Virus record (IMG/VR): IMGVR_UViG_3300028829_003800
Span: 1-35,183 of that record
DNA from: a virus
DNA length: 35,183 nt
Strand: one strand, 5' to 3'
The position numbers were made by a program, and so were the translations under genes. The notes beneath the pieces were generated by a model that ran no database searches, was not told where the DNA came from, and saw nothing but the letters and a program-made list of their open reading frames with translations. Positions 8,609 to 16,299 of this stretch are shown piece by piece (the first letter of the stretch is position 1; every line of letters starts with the position of its first letter).

Positions 8609-9532
8609 ATGGCAGTAACAGTTGGAACAACTATAGGCGAATCAGAATATACTACTCTGCGTAGTAAAATGCTAACAGTTATGAGTACACCATCCGGAAC
8701 AGGAACAGCCGCGGCAGGATATTTACAAGCAACAACAGCTCCAGCAGTTAGTCCAGGTGACAAAATTACAGCTGCACAATGGAACGCAGTAAAAGATGAC
8801 ATCACAAAAGCATTTACACACCAAACAGGTGCAGCACCAGCTGCTCCAGCCTTAGTTACAGTTGATACAGATACTGGTATAACAGCTGCAATACACAATG
8901 ATTATGAAACTGTTGCAAACTTTATTGCAAACGATGCAAATAGATTTAGTTTAGGATCAGGACAGAGTTCAACAGAATCTGCAAGGTCTAGCAGTGCTAC
9001 TAATTGGAACGGTACAATTATACACGATGTTACATTTACATGGGCAAGTGCCAATGATGCAAAAGCATTTTTTAATTCAGGTAGTTATATAAGAATGAGT
9101 TCAACACTTTCTTATACAGGTAGCGAAGCAAAAACACTACAATGGAAAAACATGTTGTCTGACTCTAGTGTAATAGCACTTAATCATATAAGTGCTTACA
9201 AAGAAACTGGTACAAGTGGTACAATTAGCAACAATGATGGCTTTTATGATATTGACAGCACAGAGCGTGAACTATATGTACAAGATAATTCTGCAAATCC
9301 TTATTCAGAGAACAGATATAAAATTATGGCAAGATCTATTACTAATGGATTACGTATAAGACTATTATACGAAGATAATGATGTTGGTGATCAAACTGGG
9401 TCAGGCCCAGCAGTTGACGAAAATGTTGCAGGCACGCTAACTAGCGCATTTTCACTAGTACGTGCTACAGGAGCAGCAGTTGAAGTAGCAGCACCTACTA
9501 TTGCTACTGGCGGCACAAATACTTTCACATAA
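8609..9532 (+). CDS. Putative virion structural protein
   Basis: This 307-residue protein begins MAVTVGTTIGESEYTTLRSK. The N-terminal ~100 residues are helical and Ala/Thr-rich (GDKITAAQWNAVKDDITKAF, TAAIHNDYETVANFI). The remainder is beta-rich (WNGTIIHDVTFTWASANDAKAFFNSG, TLSYTGSEAKTLQWKNML). The phrase 'F.SGS.IR.SS.L..' followed by W..ML recalls proteins seen beside fibre genes in marine myoviruses. It has a good ribosome site and its own TATAAATA promoter motif. It is the last gene of the structural block. Function is not recognised, and a virion part or fibre partner is inferred from position and composition. Confidence 0.55.
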   Translation: MAVTVGTTIGESEYTTLRSKMLTVMSTPSGTGTAAAGYLQATTAPAVSPGDKITAAQWNAVKDDITKAFTHQTGAAPAAPALVTVDTDTGITAAIHNDYETVANFIANDANRFSLGSGQSSTESARSSSATNWNGTIIHDVTFTWASANDAKAFFNSGSYIRMSSTLSYTGSEAKTLQWKNMLSDSSVIALNHISAYKETGTSGTISNNDGFYDIDSTERELYVQDNSANPYSENRYKIMARSITNGLRIRLLYEDNDVGDQTGSGPAVDENVAGTLTSAFSLVRATGAAVEVAAPTIATGGTNTFT

Positions 9533-9535
9533 TAC

Positions 9536-9564
9536 TTGACAAACTAGTAGTTTTAGTATATACT
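9536..9564 (+). promoter_or_regulatory. Sigma70-type promoter TTGACA-17-TATACT
   Basis: A consensus -35 (TTGACA, 9536-9541) and a -10 with five of six consensus bases (TATACT, 9559-9564) are separated by exactly 17 bp. Transcription should begin near 9571, followed by AAGGAG (9579-9584) and the ATG at 9590. It marks the border between the structural block and the accessory island, and suggests use of unmodified host RNA polymerase. Confidence 0.8.
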
Positions 9565-9575
9565 ATAACAGTATA
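9541..9575. promoter_or_regulatory. Two small dyads overlapping the 9536 promoter (possible operators)
   Basis: AAACTA-G-TAGTTT (9541-9553) fills most of the promoter spacer, and TATACT-ATAAC-AGTATA (9559-9575) covers the -10 box and the expected start site. Both are perfect 6-bp inverted repeats. Regulatory use is inferred only, since short dyads are common in AT-rich DNA. Confidence 0.3.
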
Positions 9576-9589
9576 CACAAGGAGATCCT

Positions 9590-9937
9590 ATGGACGAACG
9601 ACTAGAAAAAGCTCTAGAATTTTCTAATTTTTTAGAAACACAAAACAATCAAAAGCGTATCTTTTTAGAACAATATAAGAATAACTTAATCCATTATGTA
9701 AACGGAAATAAAATTTCTGTAACTATGGAATTGATTACTTTTTGTAAAAGTATGATATTACTAGATCAAGAATCAATAGTTTTACTAGATGATAATAATA
9801 CCCCCTTTGATGTACAAGACCTAAAAGAATTCACCCGTGAATTATTAGGTGTTTATACATTTGCATCTAGAAAATACTTATATGATTATAATAAAATTAA
9901 AAATAATAGATCAGTTGAAGGATTAACTAATCTATGA
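9590..9937 (+). CDS. Small hypothetical protein, first gene of the accessory island
   Basis: This 115-residue, mostly helical, charged protein has AAGGAG five bases before its ATG and the sigma70-type promoter just upstream. Visible segments are MDERLEKALEFSNFLETQNN, a central IHYVNGNKISVTMELITFCK and a C-terminal RELLGVYTFASRKYLYDYNK. There is no signal peptide, transmembrane segment or catalytic motif. The stop overlaps the next ATG (ATGA, 9934-9937), so translation is probably coupled to the glycosyltransferase that follows. I do not recognise the family. Its position suggests a small accessory or assembly factor. Confidence 0.7.
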   Translation: MDERLEKALEFSNFLETQNNQKRIFLEQYKNNLIHYVNGNKISVTMELITFCKSMILLDQESIVLLDDNNTPFDVQDLKEFTRELLGVYTFASRKYLYDYNKIKNNRSVEGLTNL

Positions 9938-10782
9938 AACAGGGTGTAATTTTATTTGCATTTAACAATAAACAAATTGATTATGTAAAGCAGGCTGTTT
10001 ATTGTGCAAAACGTATAAAAAAATATCTCAACTTGCCGGTGCAGTTAATTACAGACAACGAAGAATACCTTATAGATGCATTTCCGTTCTACAAAAACTA
10101 TATAGATATAGTTACTCCTAGTACAGCACCGACTGCTTCAAGAAAAACATTTTATGACGGTATATACTCAAACAGAGGTAAACTAGAATGGAAGAATAGT
10201 GCAAGAGATTGTGCATTTGATTTAACAGAATTTGATCAAACACTAGTACTAGATACTGATTTGTTGATCAGTAATGATAAACTATTAACTTGTTTTAACA
10301 CCCCAGAAGATTTTATGATTGCAAATGATTATAATCTAGTTAATGAAAATACTCTAATAAATTTTGATAGAGTAAGCGATAAAACCATACCAATGTACTG
10401 GGCAACTATTTTATATTTTACAAAAAGCACTACAGCAAAAACAGTTTTTGATTTAGTACAACATATTAAAGACAACTATGAATATTATAGATTAGTCTAC
10501 GATATTACAGAAACAAAATTTAGAAATGATTATGCATTCAGTATAGCAGTACATATGATGCGTGGGTTTGTTGAAGATAGTAATTGGCCTTTACCGATAC
10601 CCGGTGATATGTGGGTATCAACTGATAGAGATATACTTATAGATATCAAAGATGATAGTATACAATTATTAGCACGACGAGATTACGATTATATTTCTAC
10701 AAAATTGACAGATGCTACTACCCATGTTATGAATAAATTTAGTTTAGATAGATTTATTGACAAGGAGTTTGCTAATGAGTAA
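9934..10782 (+). CDS. Glycosyltransferase-like protein (GT-A fold, DTD motif)
   Basis: This 282-residue protein starts GVILFAFNNKQIDYVKQAVY, an opening typical of nucleotide-sugar-binding GT-A folds, followed by LNLPVQLITDNEEY. A DxD-like metal/nucleotide-sugar site is present at residues 107-109 (LVLDTDLLI). Later there is YWATILYFTKS and NDYAFSIAVHMM, the second acidic region seen in such enzymes. No membrane anchor is present, so it would act in the cytoplasm. It forms a tandem pair with the related gene at 10775 (8-bp overlap). The acceptor and sugar are unknown; transfer onto a virion protein or a glycan intermediate is inferred from the island's content. Confidence 0.65.
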   Translation: MKQGVILFAFNNKQIDYVKQAVYCAKRIKKYLNLPVQLITDNEEYLIDAFPFYKNYIDIVTPSTAPTASRKTFYDGIYSNRGKLEWKNSARDCAFDLTEFDQTLVLDTDLLISNDKLLTCFNTPEDFMIANDYNLVNENTLINFDRVSDKTIPMYWATILYFTKSTTAKTVFDLVQHIKDNYEYYRLVYDITETKFRNDYAFSIAVHMMRGFVEDSNWPLPIPGDMWVSTDRDILIDIKDDSIQLLARRDYDYISTKLTDATTHVMNKFSLDRFIDKEFANE

Positions 10783-11602
10783 CGGTATTTGTTTAGTAGC
10801 ACAAAATAATACTAAAACTGACTATGTTAGACAGGCTTATGCACTAGCATTAAGTGTACTTGCTAACAATCCAGATACAAACATAAGTTTAATTACAAAT
10901 GATGATGTTTGTAAAAAATACACTAGTGTATTTGATAAAATTATTCCGATTCCTTGGGGCGATCTATCTTCAGAAAACGAGTGGAAAATAGACAATCGTT
11001 GGAAAGTGTATCACGTAACTCCGTACAAAAACACAATTGTAATGGATGTAGATATGCTAGTGTTAGATAGTATTAATATAATGTGGCAAGACATAAAAAC
11101 TCCACCTTCATTATTGTTTACTAAAAACGTTAAAACTTACCGTAACGCTACTGTAACTTCTAGATACTATCGACGAGCATTTGACGATAATAATTTACCT
11201 GATGCATATTCTGGAGTTTATCAGTTTAGTAAATGTAATCAAACAAGAACATTCTTTGTACTATTAGATGTTATTATGCAAAATTGGCAAACTTTCTACA
11301 ATAAATTTGCACCAAATAGTAAGCAAAACTGGTGTAGTGTAGATTTAAGTGTAGCAATAGCATTGAAAATTTTAGATATGCAAGGATACTGCTTAGATAA
11401 AAGTCGGTTAACATTTACACATATGAAACCTCAGTTACAAAATTTATATAATCCGCCTATAAAATGGATGGATGCATTACCAGTTGAGTTTGGAGACAAC
11501 GGCATATATATTAATGGATACAAACAATCAGGTATATTGCACTATGTCGAAGATGAGTTTTTAACAGACAATATGTTAGCATGGTTAGAGGAGAAAGTGT
11601 AA
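10775..11602 (+). CDS. Glycosyltransferase-like protein (GT-A fold, DVD motif)
   Basis: The ATG at 10775 follows AAGGAG (10763-10768) and is chosen over an upstream TTG at 10757. The product is 275 residues. GICLVAQNNTKTDYVRQAYA parallels the start of the preceding protein, so the two are probably diverged paralogues. The DxD motif is at residues 91-93 (IVMDVDMLVLDS). Further along, TRTFFVLLDVIMQNWQTFYN and SVDLSVAIALKIL resemble the acceptor-side half of GT-A enzymes. The final segment has THMKPQLQN, with a His that could be the third metal ligand. Soluble, no signal peptide. Substrate unknown. Confidence 0.65.
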   Translation: MSNGICLVAQNNTKTDYVRQAYALALSVLANNPDTNISLITNDDVCKKYTSVFDKIIPIPWGDLSSENEWKIDNRWKVYHVTPYKNTIVMDVDMLVLDSINIMWQDIKTPPSLLFTKNVKTYRNATVTSRYYRRAFDDNNLPDAYSGVYQFSKCNQTRTFFVLLDVIMQNWQTFYNKFAPNSKQNWCSVDLSVAIALKILDMQGYCLDKSRLTFTHMKPQLQNLYNPPIKWMDALPVEFGDNGIYINGYKQSGILHYVEDEFLTDNMLAWLEEKV

Positions 11603-12147
11603 TGTTTTATATTCATTATAACGAAGACGGAGATATTATCTCAGTTGCTAATCACAATAATGCTACTTTGTCTATACCTACTACTAAGGAACTGTATGAT
11701 GATTTTTCGTTTGGTAAAAAACATTTTCATGAATACAAAATTATTGAAGATGTATTCATTAAAGGAAAAATGCATGTTGTTCCTACTATATTTGACTTTA
11801 ATACAGATATTAAACACAAAACGGGTATAATAGAATTAGCAGACGTTTGTGATAGTGGAATTCAAATTGTACAAGAAAGTAACTCCTGGATAGTAAATAA
11901 CTTTATAGATTATTTTACAATAACTAAACTATCTATAAGTGAAGGACATATAACAGAATATTATATTGTAGATCCAAACAACCGATTTATATTATTAGAT
12001 AAATTTAGTCTTGATTTAAAAGATATTGCAATGAAGAAACAAACAATAATTAATAACACTGTTAAGAATAAAAAAATATCTATAATTACTCGAAGTAGCA
12101 CTATACCACATGTACACACAATAGGATTAAACAATGAAAATAATTGA
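11602..12147 (+). CDS. Hypothetical protein between glycosyltransferase-like genes
   Basis: The ATG at 11602 shares its A with the stop of the preceding gene (TAATG) and follows GAGGAGAA, so translation is coupled. The 182-residue product starts MFYIHYNEDGDIISVANHNN and looks beta-rich in its first half (FHEYKIIEDVFIKGKMHVVP). The C-terminal part is Lys/Asn/Ile-rich (KNKKISIITRS). I see no catalytic motif, no membrane segment and no repeat. Similar small beta-rich proteins occur among fibre and fibre-assembly genes of marine myoviruses, but I cannot name the family. Confidence 0.6.
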   Translation: MFYIHYNEDGDIISVANHNNATLSIPTTKELYDDFSFGKKHFHEYKIIEDVFIKGKMHVVPTIFDFNTDIKHKTGIIELADVCDSGIQIVQESNSWIVNNFIDYFTITKLSISEGHITEYYIVDPNNRFILLDKFSLDLKDIAMKKQTIINNTVKNKKISIITRSSTIPHVHTIGLNNENN

Positions 12148-13048
12148 TTACGATATTATATATTTAAGTTATGATGAACCTAATGCAGAAAAAAATTATG
12201 CAGATCTTCTTACTAAAGTGCCTTGGGCAAAACGTGTACATGGAGTAGAAGGTTCAGATGCTGCTCACAAAGCCTGTGCAGAAATATCAGAAACTGATAG
12301 ATTTATTACAGTAGACGGCGACAATATTATAAGACCTAGTTTCATACAGCAAAACTTAGATTTATCAAAAAACGATGATTTAAAAACTAGTGTAATTAGC
12401 TGGTGTGGCAAAAATGTAATCAACGGGTTAATGTACGGCAACGGCGGACTCAAATGTTGGCCTAAAGAATATGTGCTGAACATGCGCACACACGAAAATG
12501 CAGAAGAGAATAATGTAGCTGCACAAGTAGATTTTTGTTGGGATCTAAAATATATACAACAAAATAGTTGTTATAGCGATGTTTACAATAATGAAACACC
12601 ACAACAGGCATGGAGAGCAGGATTTAGAGAGGGTGTCAAAATGGCACTTGACCGAGGAGCAAAACCTACCAAAGAAGAATTCCTTAAAGGTCATTGGAAA
12701 AATTTACACAGGCTTTGGATTTGGTTAACTGTAGGCGCAGATGTTGAAAATGGTCTTTGGGCAATTTACGGCGCTAGAGAAGGTTTATATAAAACAATGT
12801 GTTCTGACTGGGACTTTGTAAATGTGAGAGATTTTGAATATCTTAATAATATGTGGAATGAAAAACAAGATTCATCCTCGAATGAATTAATAGAGGCAAT
12901 TGAAGTATTAGGTGCTGCATTAATTAATGAACTTGAACTTCCGATTTCACAAGCTCCACTAGATCAACAGCAAAGTAAATTTTTTAAAACAGTATATCAA
13001 AATCCTAGCAGAAACCCACAGCAACAGTTTGTTATTGATCCAGAATGA
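12134..13048 (+). CDS. Glycosyltransferase-like protein, 'YLSYDEPN' type
   Basis: This 304-residue protein opens DIIYLSYDEPNAEKNYADLL, then PWAKRVHGVEGSDAAHKACA and a DxD-like TVDGDN at residues 60-64. The N-terminal ~230 residues align with the gene at 14375 (FISYNE..., KRTHGVKGIHQAH, VDADA, NPINGLIYGYGGIK, WRSAFREC, WTTVGGDA). They therefore form a paralogous pair flanking the radical SAM gene at 13045. The layout is that of a soluble GT-A enzyme. A C-terminal tail after residue 245 (SSNELIEAIEVLGAALINEL...) is extra compared with the paralogue. It overlaps the previous gene by 14 bp and the next by 4 bp. Glycosyl transfer is inferred from fold-like motifs, and the sugar is unknown. Confidence 0.6.
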   Translation: MKIIDYDIIYLSYDEPNAEKNYADLLTKVPWAKRVHGVEGSDAAHKACAEISETDRFITVDGDNIIRPSFIQQNLDLSKNDDLKTSVISWCGKNVINGLMYGNGGLKCWPKEYVLNMRTHENAEENNVAAQVDFCWDLKYIQQNSCYSDVYNNETPQQAWRAGFREGVKMALDRGAKPTKEEFLKGHWKNLHRLWIWLTVGADVENGLWAIYGAREGLYKTMCSDWDFVNVRDFEYLNNMWNEKQDSSSNELIEAIEVLGAALINELELPISQAPLDQQQSKFFKTVYQNPSRNPQQQFVIDPE

Positions 13049-14382
13049 ATATAGATAGTTTACCGTCAGTTAAAAAAGAATTAGATAGTATAGGCAAAGG
13101 AATGTGCTTTGCAAAATGGTCTCAAGTTACTATACATCTTGGAGCAGGTATAACACATAGCTGTCATCATGTAGGTGCTCATAAAATTCCTTTAGATGAA
13201 TTAGCAAAAGATCCAGGTGCTCTACATAATACAAGCGAAAAAAAGCTACGTAGAAAAGAAATGCTTGCAGGAAAACGCCCAGTTGAATGTGATTATTGTT
13301 GGCGTATTGAAGATAATACAAAAGAATATAGTGACAGAGTGTTAAAAAGTTCATCACCTTGGAGTCAAGTTGATAAAGATGTCATAATGACAAGCACAGG
13401 CGACGAAAACATTTATCCAAGATACGTAGAAGTAAGTTTTAGTAATGTTTGTAACTTTAAATGTTCTTATTGTGGTCCGGCATTTAGTAGTAAATGGACA
13501 GAGGAAATAAAAGCAAAAGGTCAATATCAATTATTTACTAAAGGATACAATGGAATAAAAGATCATGAGATTCCTTATACTAATAAGGAAGAAAATCCTT
13601 ATGTTGAAGCATTTTGGAAATGGTTTCCTGATGCTGTTACTCATATGCATATTTTTAGAATTACAGGAGGCGAACCCCTGTTAAGTAAGCATACGTTTAA
13701 AGTAATTAACTATTTATTAGAGAATCCGCAACCTAACTTAGTTTTTGCTATTAATTCTAATGCTTGTCCGCCGAATGATATATGGAAGAGATTTGTAAAA
13801 CTGATTAAAAAACTTGAAGATACAGGCAGTGTAAAAAGATTTGATTTTTTTACAAGTGCTGAAAGTTATGGTGAACAAGCTGAGTATTCTAGAGACGGCA
13901 TGGATTGGAAGTTATTCGAAGATAATATTAATTATTTTTTAGAAAATAATAATTCTAATATTATTATAATGAGTGCATTTAATATCCTTAGTTTACCTAC
14001 ACTCAATAGTTATCTTAGATTTGTGAATTCATACAAACGAAAATTTGGAAGTAAGCGTATAACAGTAGATTTTGCATATGTCCGTCATCCAGAATTTTTA
14101 GATATTAAAATAGCAACACCAAATCTAATTGACAAATATTTAAAACCTTGTATAATATACATAAAAGAAATGTCACGTTTTTCTCAGTTCGAATATTTAA
14201 AATTTAATCGTATATATGAAGATTGTTTATCTTTACTAGATAAAGACACTGATGTAAGTTTAGATAGATTAAGATTTTATCAATTTATTAAAGAATATGA
14301 TTCTAGACGTGGCAAAAATTTTATACAAACCTTTCCTGAATATAAAAATTTTTTAGAAATGTGCAGAGGTAAAGATGTTTGA
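13045..14382 (+). CDS. Radical SAM protein with N-terminal Cys cluster (twitch/SPASM-like), copy 1
   Basis: This is a 445-residue protein. The radical SAM signature CNFKCSYC is at Cys136/140/143 and binds the catalytic [4Fe-4S] cluster that cleaves S-adenosylmethionine. The SAM-contact motif ITGGEP is at 206-211. Ahead of the core lie Cys21, Cys40, Cys82 and Cys85 (SCHH..., ECDYCW), a second set of Cys likely to bind an auxiliary cluster. This is the order reversed from classic SPASM enzymes, where the auxiliary domain is C-terminal. The C-terminus has ...YDSRRGKNFIQTFPE, a D/R...FPE-like ending shared by the other members of this type. It lies between two paralogous glycosyltransferase-like genes, overlapping both. 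Substrate unknown; a sugar, peptide or glycoprotein are all possible. Confidence 0.85.
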   Translation: MNIDSLPSVKKELDSIGKGMCFAKWSQVTIHLGAGITHSCHHVGAHKIPLDELAKDPGALHNTSEKKLRRKEMLAGKRPVECDYCWRIEDNTKEYSDRVLKSSSPWSQVDKDVIMTSTGDENIYPRYVEVSFSNVCNFKCSYCGPAFSSKWTEEIKAKGQYQLFTKGYNGIKDHEIPYTNKEENPYVEAFWKWFPDAVTHMHIFRITGGEPLLSKHTFKVINYLLENPQPNLVFAINSNACPPNDIWKRFVKLIKKLEDTGSVKRFDFFTSAESYGEQAEYSRDGMDWKLFEDNINYFLENNNSNIIIMSAFNILSLPTLNSYLRFVNSYKRKFGSKRITVDFAYVRHPEFLDIKIATPNLIDKYLKPCIIYIKEMSRFSQFEYLKFNRIYEDCLSLLDKDTDVSLDRLRFYQFIKEYDSRRGKNFIQTFPEYKNFLEMCRGKDV

Positions 14383-15046
14383 CATTGCATTTATTAGTTA
14401 TAACGAAAAAGAAGCAGACGTTAATTGGAAAAAATTAAAAGATAAATTTCCTTATGCCAAACGAACACACGGTGTAAAAGGTATACATCAAGCGCATATA
14501 CAAGCTGCGAAAACAGCGTGTACAGAAATGTTTTTTATTGTTGATGCAGATGCATACGTTGTAGAAGATTTTGATTTTAGTTATATTCCGCCAGTAAATT
14601 ATAGAGATGCTGTACACGTATGGAGAAGCCAAAATCCTATAAATGGATTAATATATGGATATGGAGGAATAAAACTATTTCCAAGAAATGCAACTATTAA
14701 TATGGATACTAGTAAACCAGATATGACTACTAGTATTAGTGACAACTTTGTGCTTATGAACGATATTAGTAATACTACGGCATTTAACGTTGACGAGTTC
14801 AGTACTTGGCGTAGTGCGTTTAGAGAGTGTACAAAATTAGCAAGTAAAATTATTGACAGACAAAATGAGGAAGAAACAAATGAAAGATTACAAATTTGGA
14901 CAACAGTGGGAGGAGATGCTCCCTTCGGCGAATATGCTATTAAAGGTGCTATTGCTGGCAGGAAGTACGGGCTTTCTAATGGCGTTGATCTGGGGTTAAT
15001 AAACAACTTTGAATGGCTAAAGGAACAATTTGATGCAGACGTTTGA
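14375..15046 (+). CDS. Glycosyltransferase-like protein, paralogue of 12134
   Basis: This 223-residue protein begins MFDIAFISYNEKEADVNWKK. A DADA motif is at residues 57-60 (FFIVDADAYVVEDF). It shares NGLIYGYGGIKLFP, STWRSAFRECTKLAS and QIWTTVGGDAPFGEYAIKGA with the longer protein at 12134, but lacks that protein's C-terminal extension. The ribosome site GAGGTAAAG sits within the end of the preceding radical SAM gene. The ORF overlaps the next gene by 14 bp. It is probably a soluble GT-A-type transferase. The repeated GT / radical SAM / GT order suggests that the two activities act on the same molecule. Confidence 0.6.
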   Translation: MFDIAFISYNEKEADVNWKKLKDKFPYAKRTHGVKGIHQAHIQAAKTACTEMFFIVDADAYVVEDFDFSYIPPVNYRDAVHVWRSQNPINGLIYGYGGIKLFPRNATINMDTSKPDMTTSISDNFVLMNDISNTTAFNVDEFSTWRSAFRECTKLASKIIDRQNEEETNERLQIWTTVGGDAPFGEYAIKGAIAGRKYGLSNGVDLGLINNFEWLKEQFDADV

Positions 15047-16079
15047 ATTATTAGATAGATTAGAATTATTGTATTCTGACAACAGCAATCTATCTGATCT
15101 GCGTAGGCTTTATATCGATAATGATTTAAGTAGTTTGTTTAGATTAACCAACGGTGACGAAGAATTACGTAAAGCAGTTATTGAAAAAAATATGCATAGT
15201 ATTTTTAGATTAGTAGACGGAAATATTTCAGGAGATATCGAAGATTTAAGAAAGGCAGTAGTTGAACAAAATTTACATAGTTTATTTAGATTAATACAAG
15301 GCAATGATGATATTCGTAGTGCAGTAACAGAAGAAAACTTACACAGTATTTTTAGATTAGTTGACGACGAAGATTTAAGAAAACTTGTATTAGAAGACAA
15401 CAATTGGAAACTTTGGCCTATACTTGATAGATATGTTGACACACAATTTACAGCAGCGTTCAAAAGTTTTTTTGTTAATAACACAGAAATATGGAATGAT
15501 TGTTTCAGTAGAGGACAATTACAAAGTAAATTATGGTTAGTGCATGAACTTAAAAAATGTAATGTAGATCTCGGCACTGTGTTTTTGTGCGCAGGATGGT
15601 ATGCTACGCTTGCTACAATGTTATTTGAAAGTAACATTAAGTTAGATAATGTTAGATCTTTTGACGTTGATCCAAGTTGTGTAGATATAGCAGAAGTATT
15701 TAACAAGCCTTGGTTTGTAGATCAATGGCGATTTAAAAGTATTACACAAGATATAATGGATATTAACTACAACGAGCATACGTGGCAGTATTGGAGTAAC
15801 GCAAACAATAGAATGAGTTATCCAATTACAGATAGTCCTAATACTATTATAAACACAAGTTGCGAACATATTGAAAACTTTACAGAATGGTATGCTAAGA
15901 TTCCAGATGGTAAATTAGTTATATTACAAAGTAACAATTTCTTTGAAGTTGACGAACACGTGAATTGTAGTATTGATTTAGATGATTTTAGTAGACAAAC
16001 ACCATTAAATAGTGTATTATATAGTGATAGTCTTCAATTAGAGAAGTATACAAGGTACATGCGAATTGGAATTAAATAA
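15033..16079 (+). CDS. Methyltransferase-like protein with an N-terminal 5-unit repeat array
   Basis: The ATG at 15033 follows AAAGGA (15019-15024) and is preferred to a TTG at 15030. The 348-residue protein begins with five imperfect ~24-residue repeats of the form (D/E)LRKAV.E.NLHSIFRLVDG (residues ~18-125). The DNA of these repeats is also similar. The C-terminal ~200 residues look like a Rossmann methyltransferase. GTVFLCAGWYATLATMLFES is a motif I-like strand, NVRSFDVDPSCVDIAEVF supplies an acidic ribose-binding position, and DSPNTIINTSCEHI lies in the motif IV region. The repeats could be a protein-binding or oligomerising rod. Methyl transfer is inferred; no substrate is evident. Confidence 0.6.
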   Translation: MQTFELLDRLELLYSDNSNLSDLRRLYIDNDLSSLFRLTNGDEELRKAVIEKNMHSIFRLVDGNISGDIEDLRKAVVEQNLHSLFRLIQGNDDIRSAVTEENLHSIFRLVDDEDLRKLVLEDNNWKLWPILDRYVDTQFTAAFKSFFVNNTEIWNDCFSRGQLQSKLWLVHELKKCNVDLGTVFLCAGWYATLATMLFESNIKLDNVRSFDVDPSCVDIAEVFNKPWFVDQWRFKSITQDIMDINYNEHTWQYWSNANNRMSYPITDSPNTIINTSCEHIENFTEWYAKIPDGKLVILQSNNFFEVDEHVNCSIDLDDFSRQTPLNSVLYSDSLQLEKYTRYMRIGIK

Positions 16080-16299
16080 TTTATCAGTCAGAAGGTTACA
16101 GCAAGAAAGTGCTAGAGCACTAAGTACTATGCAAGCAACTAATAATAACATTTATCAGTTTAACAAACTAGCACACCATAATAGTCAAAACTGGTATAAA
16201 GCTGTAATTGATTGGTATGTAGAGCAATATGGTGACTTGCCAAGCAAAGTTGGCCCAGGAAAAGAAGTAAAATTGGTATTAGATGAAACATCTGACTAA
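16066..16299 (+). CDS. Small hypothetical protein (77 aa) ahead of a radical SAM gene
   Basis: The frame uses a TTG start at 16066 with AAGG ten bases upstream (16052-16055). No ATG is available until residue 22. It overlaps the preceding stop by 14 bp and the following radical SAM gene by 17 bp. The sequence is polar, with MELNNLSVRRLQQESARALS, a middle HHNSQNWYKAVIDWYVEQYG and an end VGPGKEVKLVLDETSD. It has no Cys, so no metal site. It could be a helical partner or, much less certainly, a peptide substrate of an adjacent radical SAM enzyme. I do not recognise it. Confidence 0.55.
   Translation: MELNNLSVRRLQQESARALSTMQATNNNIYQFNKLAHHNSQNWYKAVIDWYVEQYGDLPSKVGPGKEVKLVLDETSD

Noticed and set aside
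8055-8630. A 191-residue minus-strand open frame
   Set aside because: It is antisense to the fibre gene 7063-8577, has no ribosome site or recognisable motif, and its composition is that expected of a shadow frame.
11645-11830. A 61-residue + strand frame inside 11602-12147
   Set aside because: It lies wholly inside the better-supported coupled gene, in another frame, with no ribosome site.
14380-14408. TTGACA followed by TATAAC inside the start of the gene at 14375
   Set aside because: The spacing is about 14 bp, too short for a sigma70 promoter, and the gene is already translationally coupled to its upstream neighbour.
15110-15706. A 198-residue minus-strand open frame with Leu/Ser repeats
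   Set aside because: Its apparent repeats mirror the repeat array of the + strand gene 15033-16079, so it is a shadow.
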